Positions 15,068 through 24,569 are shown, numbered from the stretch's first letter. The stretch is DNA of 60,353 bases from an uncultured Collinsella sp. (GCA_937923795.1 CALDWI010000001.1:1-60353), one strand, 5' to 3'. Numbers and translations: made by a program. Notes: generated by a model not told the origin, from the sequence alone.

Positions 15068-16198
15068 CTAGCAATCGATGACGTGCAGGTCGTGCGGGGT
15101 CTTGGTGAAGGGCTCATATCCGTTCTCGGTGACGACGCCGTAGTCCTCCAGGCGCACGCCGCCCACACCGGGCAGGTAGACGCCGGGCTCCATGGTAATA
15201 ACCGAGCCGACCTCAATGATGTTCTTGCTACGGTTGAAGTTGGGCAGCTCGTGGATGTCGATGCCCACGCCGTGGCCCAGACCATGGTTGTAGTAATCGC
15301 CATAGCCGGCATCGCCGATGATCTTCTTGGAAAGCTTGAAAATGTCGTTGCCCTCGACGCCCGGATGGATGGCGGCGACGCACTCCTCGTGCGTACGGCG
15401 CACGAGCGCGTACAGGTCGAGCTGCTCCTGCGTGGGCTCGCCCATAACAACAGTGCGCGTCATGTCGGAGCGGTAATCGCAGTAGCCCGCGCCGTAATCC
15501 ATGAGGACAAAGTCGCCCTTCTCGATCACGCGGTCGCTCGGCACGGCATGCGGGTTGGCGGTGTTGGGACCGCTCGCCACGATGGAGCCGAAGGCAAGGC
15601 TGTCGGCGCCGTTGGCGAACATAAAATTCTCGAGCTCGTTGCGAACCTGCTTCTCGGTCATACCAGGCTTAATAAACCCGAGCATGTGCTGGAAGGCGGC
15701 ATCGGTGATCGACTGCGCATGGCGCATGAGCTCGATCTCCTCGGCGTCCTTGATGGCGCGCATCTTGCGGATGTCGTCGTGCATCAGCGGCAGCATGCAG
15801 GCGACGGAGCGGTCCTCCAGGCCGCGCTGAATGCCCTGGTAGAAATTAATCTGCATATCGTCTTCGACAGCGCAGACACGGCACTTGTTGGCTGCGATCT
15901 TACCGGCGACCCAACCGGGGATGGTGCCCTCGTCCATGTCGTAGACCCAGGGGCTGCCAGCGGGCGTGTTCTCCTCAAAGCTGTTGAGGTAGCGCGAGTC
16001 GGTGTGGAACAGGCACTGGTCGGCCGTAATAAACGCAGCGTGCGGGAACTCGAAGGTGTAGTCGAAGACGCCCTTCACGCCCGTAAGCCAGCGAAGGTTG
16101 GCCTCGTCGCGCACCAGGATGGCGTCGTAGCCGCGCTCGACCATCAGGGCACGGACACGTTCGATACGACCGGCAGGACCGGCAGCAAACTCAGACAT
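15068..16198 (-). CDS. M24 family Xaa-Pro aminopeptidase
   Basis: Metallopeptidase of the pita-bread fold that removes the residue before proline or cleaves Xaa-Pro dipeptides. An N-terminal creatinase-like domain covers about residues 1-140. The catalytic domain shows the metal ligands in order: Asp in MDYGAG, Asp in SDMTRT, His in NHGLGHGVG, Glu in TMEPGVY and Glu in RLEDYG. The 376-residue length fits PepQ/YpdF-type enzymes. ATG 16198 has AAAGGA upstream. It is flanked by a terminator downstream and an inverted repeat upstream, so it is likely a single-gene unit. Confidence 0.92.
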   Translation of the reverse strand: MSEFAAGPAGRIERVRALMVERGYDAILVRDEANLRWLTGVKGVFDYTFEFPHAAFITADQCLFHTDSRYLNSFEENTPAGSPWVYDMDEGTIPGWVAGKIAANKCRVCAVEDDMQINFYQGIQRGLEDRSVACMLPLMHDDIRKMRAIKDAEEIELMRHAQSITDAAFQHMLGFIKPGMTEKQVRNELENFMFANGADSLAFGSIVASGPNTANPHAVPSDRVIEKGDFVLMDYGAGYCDYRSDMTRTVVMGEPTQEQLDLYALVRRTHEECVAAIHPGVEGNDIFKLSKKIIGDAGYGDYYNHGLGHGVGIDIHELPNFNRSKNIIEVGSVITMEPGVYLPGVGGVRLEDYGVVTENGYEPFTKTPHDLHVIDC

Positions 16199-16230
16199 GC
16201 AGATTCCTTTCTTATTGTCTCAAAAAGTGC

Positions 16231-16293
16231 GGGACGGGTCTCAACCGAACGTCGGAATCGCATGCGATCCGCAACCGATTGGAAACCCGTCCC
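16231..16293. repeat. Interrupted inverted repeat upstream of the peptidase gene
   Basis: GGGACGGGT (16231-16239) and ACCCGTCCC (16285-16293) form the outer stem, and ATCGCATGCGAT (16257-16268) is a perfect palindrome at the centre. It lies between the AroB-like stop and the peptidase start; it may be a terminator without T-run or another dispersed palindromic element. Confidence 0.65.
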
Positions 16294-16330
16294 TCAACAT
16301 GATACGAAAGACGATGGATGTCAATAAATC

Positions 16331-17440
16331 TTAGAGAAGTTCTTTGCGAGAAGCCAAGTAGGCGTGAGCATGGCGCTCAAGAACCTCGTCCTCAACGCTC
16401 GTTAGACGAATGGCGCCGAGTGCCGCGGGCAGCGGCAACATGCTGCGGTTCGAGCGAGCGAACTGCTGCTTGCGGAACTCCTCGATATATACGGCAGGCT
16501 CCAGATCGAAGGCAAGTTCCTCGATACCAAAGTCCTCCAGGCAGTCATCGACCTCAAAGACGTAATCGATATCGAAGTCGCAGGCATCATGTGCTAGGCG
16601 CGCCTCAAAGCGCATGCCCTCGGATAACAGCTGATAGGCAGGAACCTGCGAAGCAGCATCGCCCAAGCAAGCGCGCAGAGTACGCTCCCCCGTCTTGCCA
16701 AAATCGAGCGCATGGCGGGCGCTCGGGTTCGTGGCCATCAGTACGTCCTTACGGGCAGTCTGAGACCATTGAACTGCATTGACGAGCGCGACCTCCTCGC
16801 CCGCGAGAATCTCGGGAACGGTCTCAGTAAACTGATTCCAGCGGGACTTGCTGCTCGAAAGCATGGTACCAACAAGTACCACATAGCCGAGCTTGAGGTA
16901 CTCGGGGTCCGCCTCGCGAACAAGGTCGAGGTCACACACGACCAAGCCCGGCTCAGGACGGAACGCGATAGCGGGAAGCGCATTGGCCGACGAAGCGACG
17001 AGCGGCTTCATGGTCGTCGCGACCGTGAGCATGGCGTCGAAGGTCGTCGGCAGCAACGCGCACTCGGTGCGGCCGCACCACTGATTGGCACACCAGCTAA
17101 CAACCGAGCAGGTTGCGGCATCGCCAACGGCGACAACCAGATCGTCACAGGTAATGCCGTTGGCAGACAAGGCGCCAAAGATAGCATCGGCATCGGCCAG
17201 CGTGGCACCAGCAGGCGAAACCTCAAGGGAGAACTGCGACACGGCAAAACCGGCATCGACCAGCGCATGCTCGACGACCTCATCAAAACGTTCTGACGAG
17301 GCGGAGTTCCAAACCACCATCGCGCGCTTAGGCTTGCCCACAGCCGAGGCAAACATACGCGACAGCTCATCGAACGCGCCCAATCCGACACGGACATCGA
17401 CGCTGCGGTTTTGGAAATTGATCAGTTGGCGGCGAATCAT
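16331..17440 (-). CDS. 3-dehydroquinate synthase-like protein lacking catalytic motifs
   Basis: A 369-residue protein whose length and position (ATGA overlap with shikimate kinase) point to AroB, and whose segments LVVAVGDA (101-108), LLPTTFDAM (129-137) and GLVVCDLDLV (165-174) follow the order of dehydroquinate synthase. The diagnostic sites are missing. GGGVVGD is replaced by VGDAATC, SSVGGKTGVN by TVATTMKPLV, and the zinc-binding GHTFGH by GKTGERTL (248-255). The later His-Gly region reads SEGMRF, and the family AEVIK Glu is not recognisable. It is a full-length open frame without stops, so it looks like a kept pseudoenzyme, not decay. Catalysis is unlikely on this evidence, but my alignment is by eye. 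Confidence 0.7.
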   Translation of the reverse strand: MIRRQLINFQNRSVDVRVGLGAFDELSRMFASAVGKPKRAMVVWNSASSERFDEVVEHALVDAGFAVSQFSLEVSPAGATLADADAIFGALSANGITCDDLVVAVGDAATCSVVSWCANQWCGRTECALLPTTFDAMLTVATTMKPLVASSANALPAIAFRPEPGLVVCDLDLVREADPEYLKLGYVVLVGTMLSSSKSRWNQFTETVPEILAGEEVALVNAVQWSQTARKDVLMATNPSARHALDFGKTGERTLRACLGDAASQVPAYQLLSEGMRFEARLAHDACDFDIDYVFEVDDCLEDFGIEELAFDLEPAVYIEEFRKQQFARSNRSMLPLPAALGAIRLTSVEDEVLERHAHAYLASRKELL

Positions 17441-17970
17441 AGCAGTCCACGCTCCAAAAGCATCTCGGCACAAAGGTAGGAAACGTCCTCGAAGGACTTG
17501 TTGCGAATATCAAGGGTAATATCGGCGGCCTGGCGATACAGCGGACGGCGATGCTCAAACAAGCGCGCGGCATGCTCGGGCGAGCGGAAATCGGGGCGCG
17601 TGTCGGACCGACGAATCTGGCGAATCGAATCCTCAAAGTCGCCCTCGAGGTACACGCACGTACCCATTTCGTGCATCAGCTCAATATTCACCGGCGTCTC
17701 GACGATACCGCCACCGCACGAAACCAACAGACTGCGCTCGCTTTGGAGCGAACGGAGCGCCGAGGTCTCGAGCTCGCGAAAACGATCCTCACCCTCGGTC
17801 TCAAAAATCTCGGTTACCGACTTGCCGCAACGGCGGACGACTAGGCGGTCGGTATCGATAAAACGCCGCTTGAACATAGTGCCGACGTTGCGCGCGAGCG
17901 TCGATTTGCCCGCGCCCAAAAAGCCGATAAAGAAGATATGGTCGCAGCCGTGTTTGGTGTGCTGGGACAT
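17437..17970 (-). CDS. aroK: Shikimate kinase
   Basis: Phosphorylates shikimate with ATP in aromatic amino-acid synthesis. The 177-residue protein has the P-loop GFLGAGKST (16-24), the shikimate-binding IDTD, DRFRELE and CGGGIV, and the lid arginine region RSDTRPDF. All key residues are present, so activity is expected. It overlaps the AroB-like gene by four bases and follows yqeG by eight. No other shikimate-pathway gene is in the window. Confidence 0.94.
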   Translation of the reverse strand: MSQHTKHGCDHIFFIGFLGAGKSTLARNVGTMFKRRFIDTDRLVVRRCGKSVTEIFETEGEDRFRELETSALRSLQSERSLLVSCGGGIVETPVNIELMHEMGTCVYLEGDFEDSIRQIRRSDTRPDFRSPEHAARLFEHRRPLYRQAADITLDIRNKSFEDVSYLCAEMLLERGLL

Positions 17971-17978
17971 GACGAGAC

Positions 17979-18476
17979 CTATTCCTCGCAGGGAAGGTCG
18001 CGCAGGGCCCGGCGCTCAAAGATACGGAAGATCTGCGTATACCACAGGTCCTGCGTGGCCTGCGGCTTTACCAGGATGGTATCGACGCCGGCGAAGTTGC
18101 CGCTCCACACGTCCGTGTAGAGCTGATCACCGATCAGCACCGCCTCGTCGGCCGTGGCGCCGAGGCGCTTAAGACCCGCCTTGAGGGCAAACGGTGCCGG
18201 CTTCATGGCGTGGCTGATGGCCTCGAGTCCCAGCTCGCGTGCTGATGCCATGACCTGGTAGCGATGCCAGTTGTTGGACACCATGCACAGCTTAAAGCCT
18301 TTGGCGCGGGCGGTATCGAGCCAAGCGGAAACCGCGGCGGGAACCTGCTCGGTGTCGCGCGGCACCAGGGTGTTATCGCGATCGAGCAGAATGGCGCGTT
18401 TGCCGTCGGCCCACAGGGTATTAAGGTCGATGCGATCGACCGAGGCAACGTAACGTTTGGGGCTAAAAATCCTCAT
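17979..18476 (-). CDS. yqeG: YqeG family HAD-type phosphatase
   Basis: A 165-residue HAD phosphatase of the YqeG type. Motif I is LLDRDNTLVPRD, motif II is the Ser in MVSNN, the Lys is in MKPAPFA, and motif III is LIGDQLYTDVWSG. The DxDxT-like DRDNT keeps both aspartates. The physiological substrate is unknown; relatives include PGP-like phosphatases. The ATG at 18476 begins one base after the mltG stop, indicating coupling; a longer upstream frame overlapping mltG is not HAD-like. Confidence 0.87.
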   Translation of the reverse strand: MRIFSPKRYVASVDRIDLNTLWADGKRAILLDRDNTLVPRDTEQVPAAVSAWLDTARAKGFKLCMVSNNWHRYQVMASARELGLEAISHAMKPAPFALKAGLKRLGATADEAVLIGDQLYTDVWSGNFAGVDTILVKPQATQDLWYTQIFRIFERRALRDLPCEE

Positions 18477-18477
18477 G

Positions 18478-19911
18478 CTAATTCCAAGACTGTTGATGCT
18501 CTTCGTAGGTTTGCGAGAAGTACTCCTCGTCCTGCGTAATGTAGAAATACAGGTCATCGGAGTCGGTCGGCTCAAGCGTGGCCTTGAGTGCCTCGAGCGA
18601 CGGAGAGCAGATGGGCGTGGGTGGCAGACCCTCATGCTTATAGGTGTTATACGGACTATCGCTCTGCAGGTCGTCGGCGGTAACCTCGCCACCGGTGACA
18701 TACATCATAGTCGCATCGCTATTGAGATAGCGCAGACCGTCGAGCTTGCCGGCAAGGCGGTTGTAGAAAACCGAGGCCACATGCGCACGTTGATCGGCGT
18801 TGAGGCCCTCGCGCTCAACGATAGAGGCCAAGTTGACGATGTCGTAGTCGGACATCTCCACACCGTAGCGTTCCTTGATCTTGGCTTCGCAGCTCGCAAA
18901 GTCAAGCGACTTGTACTCGGTCTTAAACTGATCGAGCATAGCGCGAATCACGTCATCGGCCGTCGGCGAATCGCCCAGCGAATAGGTCTTGGGGAACAAG
19001 AAACCCTCGAGCGAATCGTTGGCGGCGCCCTTAAGGAAGCTATAGTCGTCCACGTAGTTGGAGGCCTTGGCCTGGTTGAGGAAGTCTTCCTTAGAGATGC
19101 TGTCGTAGGCCTGGGCCACACGGTCGGCGACTTGATCGACCGTCAGGCCCTCAGGGATAGTCAGCGTATTGGAGCCCGCGTTGGGGCCTTCCATGAGCTG
19201 CTGAACAACCTTGGTCGCATCCATGAGTGTGGTGAACGAATAATCACCAGGCTTGAGCGACATATCGGCGTTGAGCTTTTTCACCGCCGCATAGTAATCC
19301 TTGGGATTTTCTACGATATGGTTCTCGGAGAGAATCGAAGCGATGCTGTCACCCGAGGCACCATCGGGAATCGTGATAGTAACCTGCTGGCCTGCAACGA
19401 CTTTCGCACCCTCACCGCCAAAGAAGCCCTTGACGGCTGGCACGACAAAGAAAACGATCGCGACAAGCGCAAGCACGGCAACAACGCCACCGATAATCAT
19501 AGGCACCGGGGAGCTTTTCTTTTGAGCACCGCGACGAGCATGCGTGTTGTAGCTCGAGCGGGTCGCCGGAGCAACGCCATGCGAACCACGAGCGTGATGC
19601 GAATGCAATTGGGGGGCCTGCGTTCGCTGGGTAGGTGCCTGCTGCTTAAAGCGGGTGCCGCCTGCAGGCTGGGCCGTACGAGCAGTGGGCTGCTGAACCG
19701 CGTGAGAAGCCGAATGCTGAACCGAACGAGCAGAAGGCTGCTGACCCGTCCGTTGAACAGGTTGGGCCGAACGAGAGAAGGACTGCGCCGGGCGCGCGGC
19801 AGGCTGAGCTGCGCGCTGCGTCGGCTGTGCCGGACGCTGGCCAGGCTGGGCAGGGCGCGACGCCGGCTGCTGTGTACGATTCGGCTGGCGCGGATCGGAA
19901 GCACTAGGCAT
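18478..19911 (-). CDS. mltG: Endolytic murein transglycosylase MltG (YceG)
   Basis: Membrane-anchored lytic transglycosylase that cuts nascent peptidoglycan strands and sets glycan length. The 477-residue protein has a cytoplasmic Pro/Gln/Ala-rich N-terminus of about 120 residues, one membrane segment (VPMIIGGVVAVLALVAIVFF), a LysM-like region and the YceG catalytic domain with the active Glu in NLASIVEREG. The N-terminal low-complexity tail is longer than in E. coli but common in actinobacteria. The start at ATG 19911 overlaps ruvX by eight bases. Confidence 0.93.
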   Translation of the reverse strand: MPSASDPRQPNRTQQPASRPAQPGQRPAQPTQRAAQPAARPAQSFSRSAQPVQRTGQQPSARSVQHSASHAVQQPTARTAQPAGGTRFKQQAPTQRTQAPQLHSHHARGSHGVAPATRSSYNTHARRGAQKKSSPVPMIIGGVVAVLALVAIVFFVVPAVKGFFGGEGAKVVAGQQVTITIPDGASGDSIASILSENHIVENPKDYYAAVKKLNADMSLKPGDYSFTTLMDATKVVQQLMEGPNAGSNTLTIPEGLTVDQVADRVAQAYDSISKEDFLNQAKASNYVDDYSFLKGAANDSLEGFLFPKTYSLGDSPTADDVIRAMLDQFKTEYKSLDFASCEAKIKERYGVEMSDYDIVNLASIVEREGLNADQRAHVASVFYNRLAGKLDGLRYLNSDATMMYVTGGEVTADDLQSDSPYNTYKHEGLPPTPICSPSLEALKATLEPTDSDDLYFYITQDEEYFSQTYEEHQQSWN

Positions 19912-20332
19912 GCGAAACCTCCTCGTTTTTACGATCGAGCCACGTCTGCAAAAACAGGCTGGCGGCAATCATGTCGATCTTGCCCCTCATCTGCTTTTCG
20001 TTGAGTCCCTGCTCGCGCAGGATACGCTTGGCCTCTTGCGAGGACAGACGCTCGTCCTCAAACTCCAACGGAAGATCGAGCTCGTCGGCAATCTTTTGCG
20101 CCACAGCGGCAACGCGCACGGCCTGAGGGCCGGGCTCACCGGCCATGGTCAGGGGACGTCCGCTTACCAGGATGTCGGGCTCATAGTCCTCAACCAGGTA
20201 GCGGAACGTCTTGGCCATACCGGTGACCTCGGCAGCCGGAAGCACCTTGACAGGCATCGCCATCTTGCCATCACGGCTCGAGACGGCGATGCCAATCCTG
20301 GTCTCCCCTATGTCCAGCGCGAGCGCAACCAC
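19904..20332 (-). CDS. ruvX: Putative pre-16S rRNA nuclease / Holliday junction resolvase YqgF
   Basis: A 142-residue RNase H-fold nuclease of the YqgF/RuvX family, proposed to process pre-16S rRNA and earlier named a Holliday-junction resolvase. The acidic active site is visible as ALDIGETRIGIA near the start, then the Glu in FEDERLSS and the C-terminal Asp in KIDMIAA. It follows alaS by 17 bases and overlaps mltG, the classical alaS-yqgF-mltG order. Confidence 0.93.
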   Translation of the reverse strand: MVALALDIGETRIGIAVSSRDGKMAMPVKVLPAAEVTGMAKTFRYLVEDYEPDILVSGRPLTMAGEPGPQAVRVAAVAQKIADELDLPLEFEDERLSSQEAKRILREQGLNEKQMRGKIDMIAASLFLQTWLDRKNEEVSHA

Positions 20333-20349
20333 AGCGACTTCTTAGATTC

Positions 20350-23007
20350 TTAGGCGCCGAGCGCGGTCTTGGCGGCCGCGAGGGCATCGGCGATGCCGGC
20401 AGCATTCTTGCCACCGGCCTGGGCCATGTTGGGACGACCGCCACCGCGACCGTCGACCAGACCCGCGATCTGCTTGATCACGTTACCGGCGTGGAAACCG
20501 GCCTTGACGGCGTCATCGGAGCCGGCAGCGAGCAGGGCCGGAGTGCCCTTCTCAGTCACGCTGGCGACGACACAAGCGACAGGGCCGGCGACCTTCTGGT
20601 GCACGGTATCCCAAACGTTGCGCAGGTCAGCGGCCTCGAGACCCTGAAGCTCAGCAACAACAAGCTTGTAGCCATTCAGCTCGACAGCACCCTCGATGGC
20701 GCTGGAGATCGCATCGGAGGAGCCACCAGTGAGCGCCTTCTTGAGCTTGTTGGACGTCTCGCGCAGCTCGGCCTGCAGGTTCTCCACGCGGGCGGGAACC
20801 TCGTCGACGCGGCACTTGAGCGCTGCGGCGGCGGCGTCAACGAGCGCCAGGCGGTCGGCCATGTAGTCGAGGGCACCCTTAGAGGTCACGGCCTCGATAC
20901 GGCGGACATTGGAGCCCGTGGAGGACTCGGAAATGATCTTGAACAGGCCAATCTCGGCGGTATTGGCGGCATGAGTGCCACCACAGAGCTCGCGGGAGAA
21001 CGGCTGGTCCTCGGCGCCCACGGAGACGACGCGGACAACATCGCCGTACTTCTCTCCAAACAGAGCGACAGCGCCGGCAGCCTTAGCCTCGTCGATGCCC
21101 ATGACACGGGTCACGACCGGCTTGGAAGCGAAGATCTGCTGGTTGACCAGGTCCTCGACAGCCTTGAGCTGCTCGGAGGACAGGGCCTCGAAGTGCGTGA
21201 AGTCAAAGCGCAGGTGCTCGGGCGTCACCAGCGAACCGGCCTGGGAGACATGCTCGCCCAGGACCTGCTTAAGGGCGGCGTCGAGCAGGTGGGTGGCGGT
21301 GTGGTTGCGGCGCAGGAAACCACGGCGCTCGGCGTCGAGCGCGGCGGTCACGGTAGCACCGACGGTCAGCGTGCCCTCGGCAACGTGGGCGACGTGAGCA
21401 TACAGGCCGTTGTGGTTCTTGGTATCGGAAACGGTCAGCGAAACGCCCTCGGCGGAAAGCTCGCCGGCGTCACCCTGCTGGCCGCCCATCTCGGCGTAGA
21501 ACGGGGTGCGGTCGAGCACGACCTCGACGTTCTCGCCGGCGGCAGCGGACTCGATGGACTCGCCGTTGCGCACGATGGCGACAACCTTGGCGCCCTCGAT
21601 CACATCGTTGTCATAGCCGTCGAACTCGGTCGCAGCGACCTTGTCGGAAAGCTCAACCCACACGTCGTTGAAGCTGCCCCAGGCGTCGCCCTTGGCATTG
21701 GCGCGGGCGCGGGCCTTCTGGTCCTCCATGCAGGCAGTGAAGCCGTCCATGTCGACGTCGTGGCCAGCGGTGCCGGCGATCTCGACGGTTAGGTCGATGG
21801 GGAAACCAAAGGTGTCGTGCAGCTTAAAGGCAACATCGCCCGGAAGCACAGCGCCCTCGGCAAGCGCTGCCAGTGCCTCATCCAGGCAGACGCGGCCGTT
21901 GTCGAGCGTCGTGGAGAAGCGCTCCTCCTCGGAGGCAACGATACCCTTGACGAGCGCGACGTTCTTGAGCAGCTCGGGATAGGCCTCGCCCATCTGAGCG
22001 TTGACCTCGTCGATGAACTTGGTCAGGAAGGCACCCTCGATACCCAGCAGGCGACCGTGGAACACGGCACGGCGGAGCAGACGGCGAAGGACGTACTCGC
22101 GACCCTCGTTACCGGGGAGGATGCCGTCGGAAATCATAAAGTCGACGGCACGGGAGTGATCGGCGATGATACGCAGCGAGCGGCTGACGCCGGAGTAGTC
22201 ATCGGCGTCATAGGTCTTGCCGCTGATCTTCTCACCGAGCTTGATGAGGTGCTGCATCAGATCGCCGTCGTAGTTGGCGGTCTTATGCTGCATGATGGCG
22301 GCCATGCGCTCCAGGCCCATACCCGTATCGAGGTTGCGATGCGGCAGCTCCGGCATGGAGCCGTCCTCCTGGCGGTCGTACTGGGTAAAGACGAGGTTCC
22401 AGAACTCCAGGAAGCGGTCGCAGTCGCAGCCAGGCTTGCAGTCGGGGCTGCCGCAGCCGACCTCCTCGCCCATATCAAAGTAGATCTCAGAGCACGGACC
22501 GCAGGGGCCGGTGGGGCCAGCGGCCCAGAAGTTGTCGTCCTCGCCCAGGCGAGAGATGTGATCCTCGGCAACGCCCAGGGAGCGCCACACATCGTGGGTC
22601 TCGTCGTCCTCGGTAAAGACGGTGAAGTACAGGCGGTCGAGCGGCAGTTTGAACTCCTTGGTAATGAGCTCAAAGGCCCAAGCGCAGGCCTGCTGCTTGG
22701 AGACGCCGCCAAAGGAGAAGTCGCCGAGCATCTCGAAGAAGGACAGGTGACGGCCGTCCTCGCCGATGCAATCGATGTCGTTGGTGCGGACGCACTTCTG
22801 GCAGGAGATAGCGCCGATCTCCTTCATGGTTTTCTTGCCCTGGTAGTACTCCTTAAACTGGTTCATGCCGGCGTTGGCAAGCAGCAGCGAAGGATCGTCG
22901 GGGACGAGGGACGAAGAAGGATAGAGCTTAAGACCGCGCTCCTCAAAGAAGTTGAGGAACTTGGAGCGGATCTCGGCCGTAGTCATTGACGGGTAGTCAG
23001 CACTCAT
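20350..23007 (-). CDS. alaS: Alanyl-tRNA synthetase
   Basis: Charges tRNA-Ala and edits mischarged Ser/Gly. The 885-residue protein starts SADYPSMTTAEIRSKFLNFF and has the class II core motifs (SSSLVPDDPSLLLANAGMNQ; FWAAGPTGPCGPCSEIYFD). The editing domain has HTATHLLDAAL and later CGGTHAANTAEIG, and a C-terminal DHHA1 domain contains GGRGGGRPNMAQAG. ATG 23007 has GAGGAG upstream with nine-base spacing. It heads the alaS-ruvX-mltG-yqeG-aroK-aroB-like operon. No T-box was recognised in the short upstream gap. Confidence 0.97.
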   Translation of the reverse strand: MSADYPSMTTAEIRSKFLNFFEERGLKLYPSSSLVPDDPSLLLANAGMNQFKEYYQGKKTMKEIGAISCQKCVRTNDIDCIGEDGRHLSFFEMLGDFSFGGVSKQQACAWAFELITKEFKLPLDRLYFTVFTEDDETHDVWRSLGVAEDHISRLGEDDNFWAAGPTGPCGPCSEIYFDMGEEVGCGSPDCKPGCDCDRFLEFWNLVFTQYDRQEDGSMPELPHRNLDTGMGLERMAAIMQHKTANYDGDLMQHLIKLGEKISGKTYDADDYSGVSRSLRIIADHSRAVDFMISDGILPGNEGREYVLRRLLRRAVFHGRLLGIEGAFLTKFIDEVNAQMGEAYPELLKNVALVKGIVASEEERFSTTLDNGRVCLDEALAALAEGAVLPGDVAFKLHDTFGFPIDLTVEIAGTAGHDVDMDGFTACMEDQKARARANAKGDAWGSFNDVWVELSDKVAATEFDGYDNDVIEGAKVVAIVRNGESIESAAAGENVEVVLDRTPFYAEMGGQQGDAGELSAEGVSLTVSDTKNHNGLYAHVAHVAEGTLTVGATVTAALDAERRGFLRRNHTATHLLDAALKQVLGEHVSQAGSLVTPEHLRFDFTHFEALSSEQLKAVEDLVNQQIFASKPVVTRVMGIDEAKAAGAVALFGEKYGDVVRVVSVGAEDQPFSRELCGGTHAANTAEIGLFKIISESSTGSNVRRIEAVTSKGALDYMADRLALVDAAAAALKCRVDEVPARVENLQAELRETSNKLKKALTGGSSDAISSAIEGAVELNGYKLVVAELQGLEAADLRNVWDTVHQKVAGPVACVVASVTEKGTPALLAAGSDDAVKAGFHAGNVIKQIAGLVDGRGGGRPNMAQAGGKNAAGIADALAAAKTALGA

Positions 23008-23077
23008 AGAGGGAATCTCCTCGGTTTCACATCGAAACAGTTCAAACGTAACGATATTACCATCCCACCGCGCAAGT

Positions 23078-23108
23078 GCAAAAAAGAGGGCCGGCACAAT
23101 GCCGGCCC
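23078..23108 (-). terminator. Intrinsic terminator of the AI-2E transporter operon
   Basis: GGGCCGGC (23088-23095) and GCCGGCCC (23101-23108) make an 8-bp stem with a 5-base loop. On the minus strand it is followed by TCTTTTTT. It closes the DUF948/RsbW-like/sigma/exporter operon. Confidence 0.93.
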
Positions 23109-23159
23109 TTCAGCGAAATTGCATGTTAGCGCGTATGAATATTAATCCGAATTACCCCG

Positions 23160-24569
23160 CTAGTTGTCATCATCGTCCAAGGAGCCGTCGATGCCGGTAT
23201 TGGTATCGTCGTCCGAGTTGGAATCATCCTCTTTGGCAAAGGGGTTCTTGAAGAAGCCCGTGGCATCAGGCTGCAGACCAGAGAGCTTAATCCAGGGATT
23301 ATCGAGCTCGGGCTTGGGCATGGCCTTGGCCTCGGGCGCAGTCTCGTTGCCGATGAGCTCGGACTCGTAGATGAAAGTGTCGTCGCCGAGCGCGTCGTAG
23401 GCGGCGACCGGATTGCCATCGGCATCGCGGTACGGTGTGCCCTTAAACACGGCGCCGTCATAGGCCACAAGCTGGCGGCCGGTCTCATTCTCAAAATAGT
23501 ACACGAAGATACCCTTGAGGGCCGCACACAGCGGGATGGCAATAATCATGCCGATGGGACCCATGAGTGCCGAGCCAATAACGAGCGCCGTGAGGCTCAT
23601 GATGGGATGCACCTGCACCGAGCTCTGCATGACCTTAGGCGAAATCACGTTATCGGTGACGTTTTGCGCCACCATCGTCACGATGAGCGTCCATAACGCC
23701 AACATGGGACTGAACATGAAGCCGAGAACCGTGGCGATTGCTGCGCTCACCCAGGGACCGACGACCGGAACCAAATGCATGATGCCGGTAAAGATAGCCA
23801 TGAGCGCCGCATACGGATGACCGATGATCATAAAACCGATAAAGGCGAGGAAACCACCGCAGATGGACGTCACGACCATACCGCGCATGTAGCCACCGAC
23901 AGAGCGAGAAAGGATGGCGACCATAAAGCGGTACGAGGTCTCCTTCTCCTGACCGATGATGGTGCAGACCTCGTGGTGCATGCGAGGGTAGTCGCAGGCC
24001 ATCCAGTACGCAAGCACCAGACCAAGGAAGATCACGAACAACTGCGAGGCCGTATTAGTGATGAGCGGGAACACACCGCGGCCAAGCTCGGCAGCGATCT
24101 GAGACACATACTTCGATGCCACGGCAACTAGCGACGAAAGATTATCGTCCAAATACTCCTTGAGCGGCGTGTTGTTGAGCGTCTTGGCATGCGAGATCAT
24201 CTCATTGAGGTCGCCACCCGCAACACGAAGCTGCTCGGGCAGGCAGCTCAGGACTTCCATGATCTGACCAAAGAGAATCGGCGACAAGATGCAAACGACA
24301 CCGACGAGCACGGCAACAACAACAATAAGCGCGACAAGCGAACCGATGCCGCGATTCACGCCATGGTGCTCGAGCCAGTTGGTGATCGGGGACATCACAA
24401 AGGCAATGATGGAACCAACGGCGAGAAACTCGATAACCGGGGCCAGGATGCCCATAAGGTTAAAGATGACAGCGGCGATGACAATGCAGCCGACAACAGC
24501 CCAAATGCGAAGCGTCAGAATGCGGGTGTCGCGCAGCACGCGATCGGTTTGTTGGGGGTGCTCACTCAT
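23160..24569 (-). CDS. AI-2E / PerM family membrane transporter
   Basis: A 469-residue multi-pass membrane protein of the AI-2E exporter (DUF20, PerM/YdiK) family. The N-terminal helices (VVGCIVIAAVIFNLMGIL; LVALIVVVAVLVGVVCIL), the central soluble stretch and the C-terminal helices with LVPVVGPWVSA and MGPIGMIIAIPL fit the family. A roughly 100-residue acidic Asp/Asn-rich tail follows the last helix. Substrates differ among members (autoinducer-2, Na+/H+ exchange), so none is assigned. The start overlaps the sigma-factor stop in ATGA, so it may belong to the stress regulon formed by that operon. Confidence 0.87.
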   Translation of the reverse strand: MSEHPQQTDRVLRDTRILTLRIWAVVGCIVIAAVIFNLMGILAPVIEFLAVGSIIAFVMSPITNWLEHHGVNRGIGSLVALIVVVAVLVGVVCILSPILFGQIMEVLSCLPEQLRVAGGDLNEMISHAKTLNNTPLKEYLDDNLSSLVAVASKYVSQIAAELGRGVFPLITNTASQLFVIFLGLVLAYWMACDYPRMHHEVCTIIGQEKETSYRFMVAILSRSVGGYMRGMVVTSICGGFLAFIGFMIIGHPYAALMAIFTGIMHLVPVVGPWVSAAIATVLGFMFSPMLALWTLIVTMVAQNVTDNVISPKVMQSSVQVHPIMSLTALVIGSALMGPIGMIIAIPLCAALKGIFVYYFENETGRQLVAYDGAVFKGTPYRDADGNPVAAYDALGDDTFIYESELIGNETAPEAKAMPKPELDNPWIKLSGLQPDATGFFKNPFAKEDDSNSDDDTNTGIDGSLDDDDN

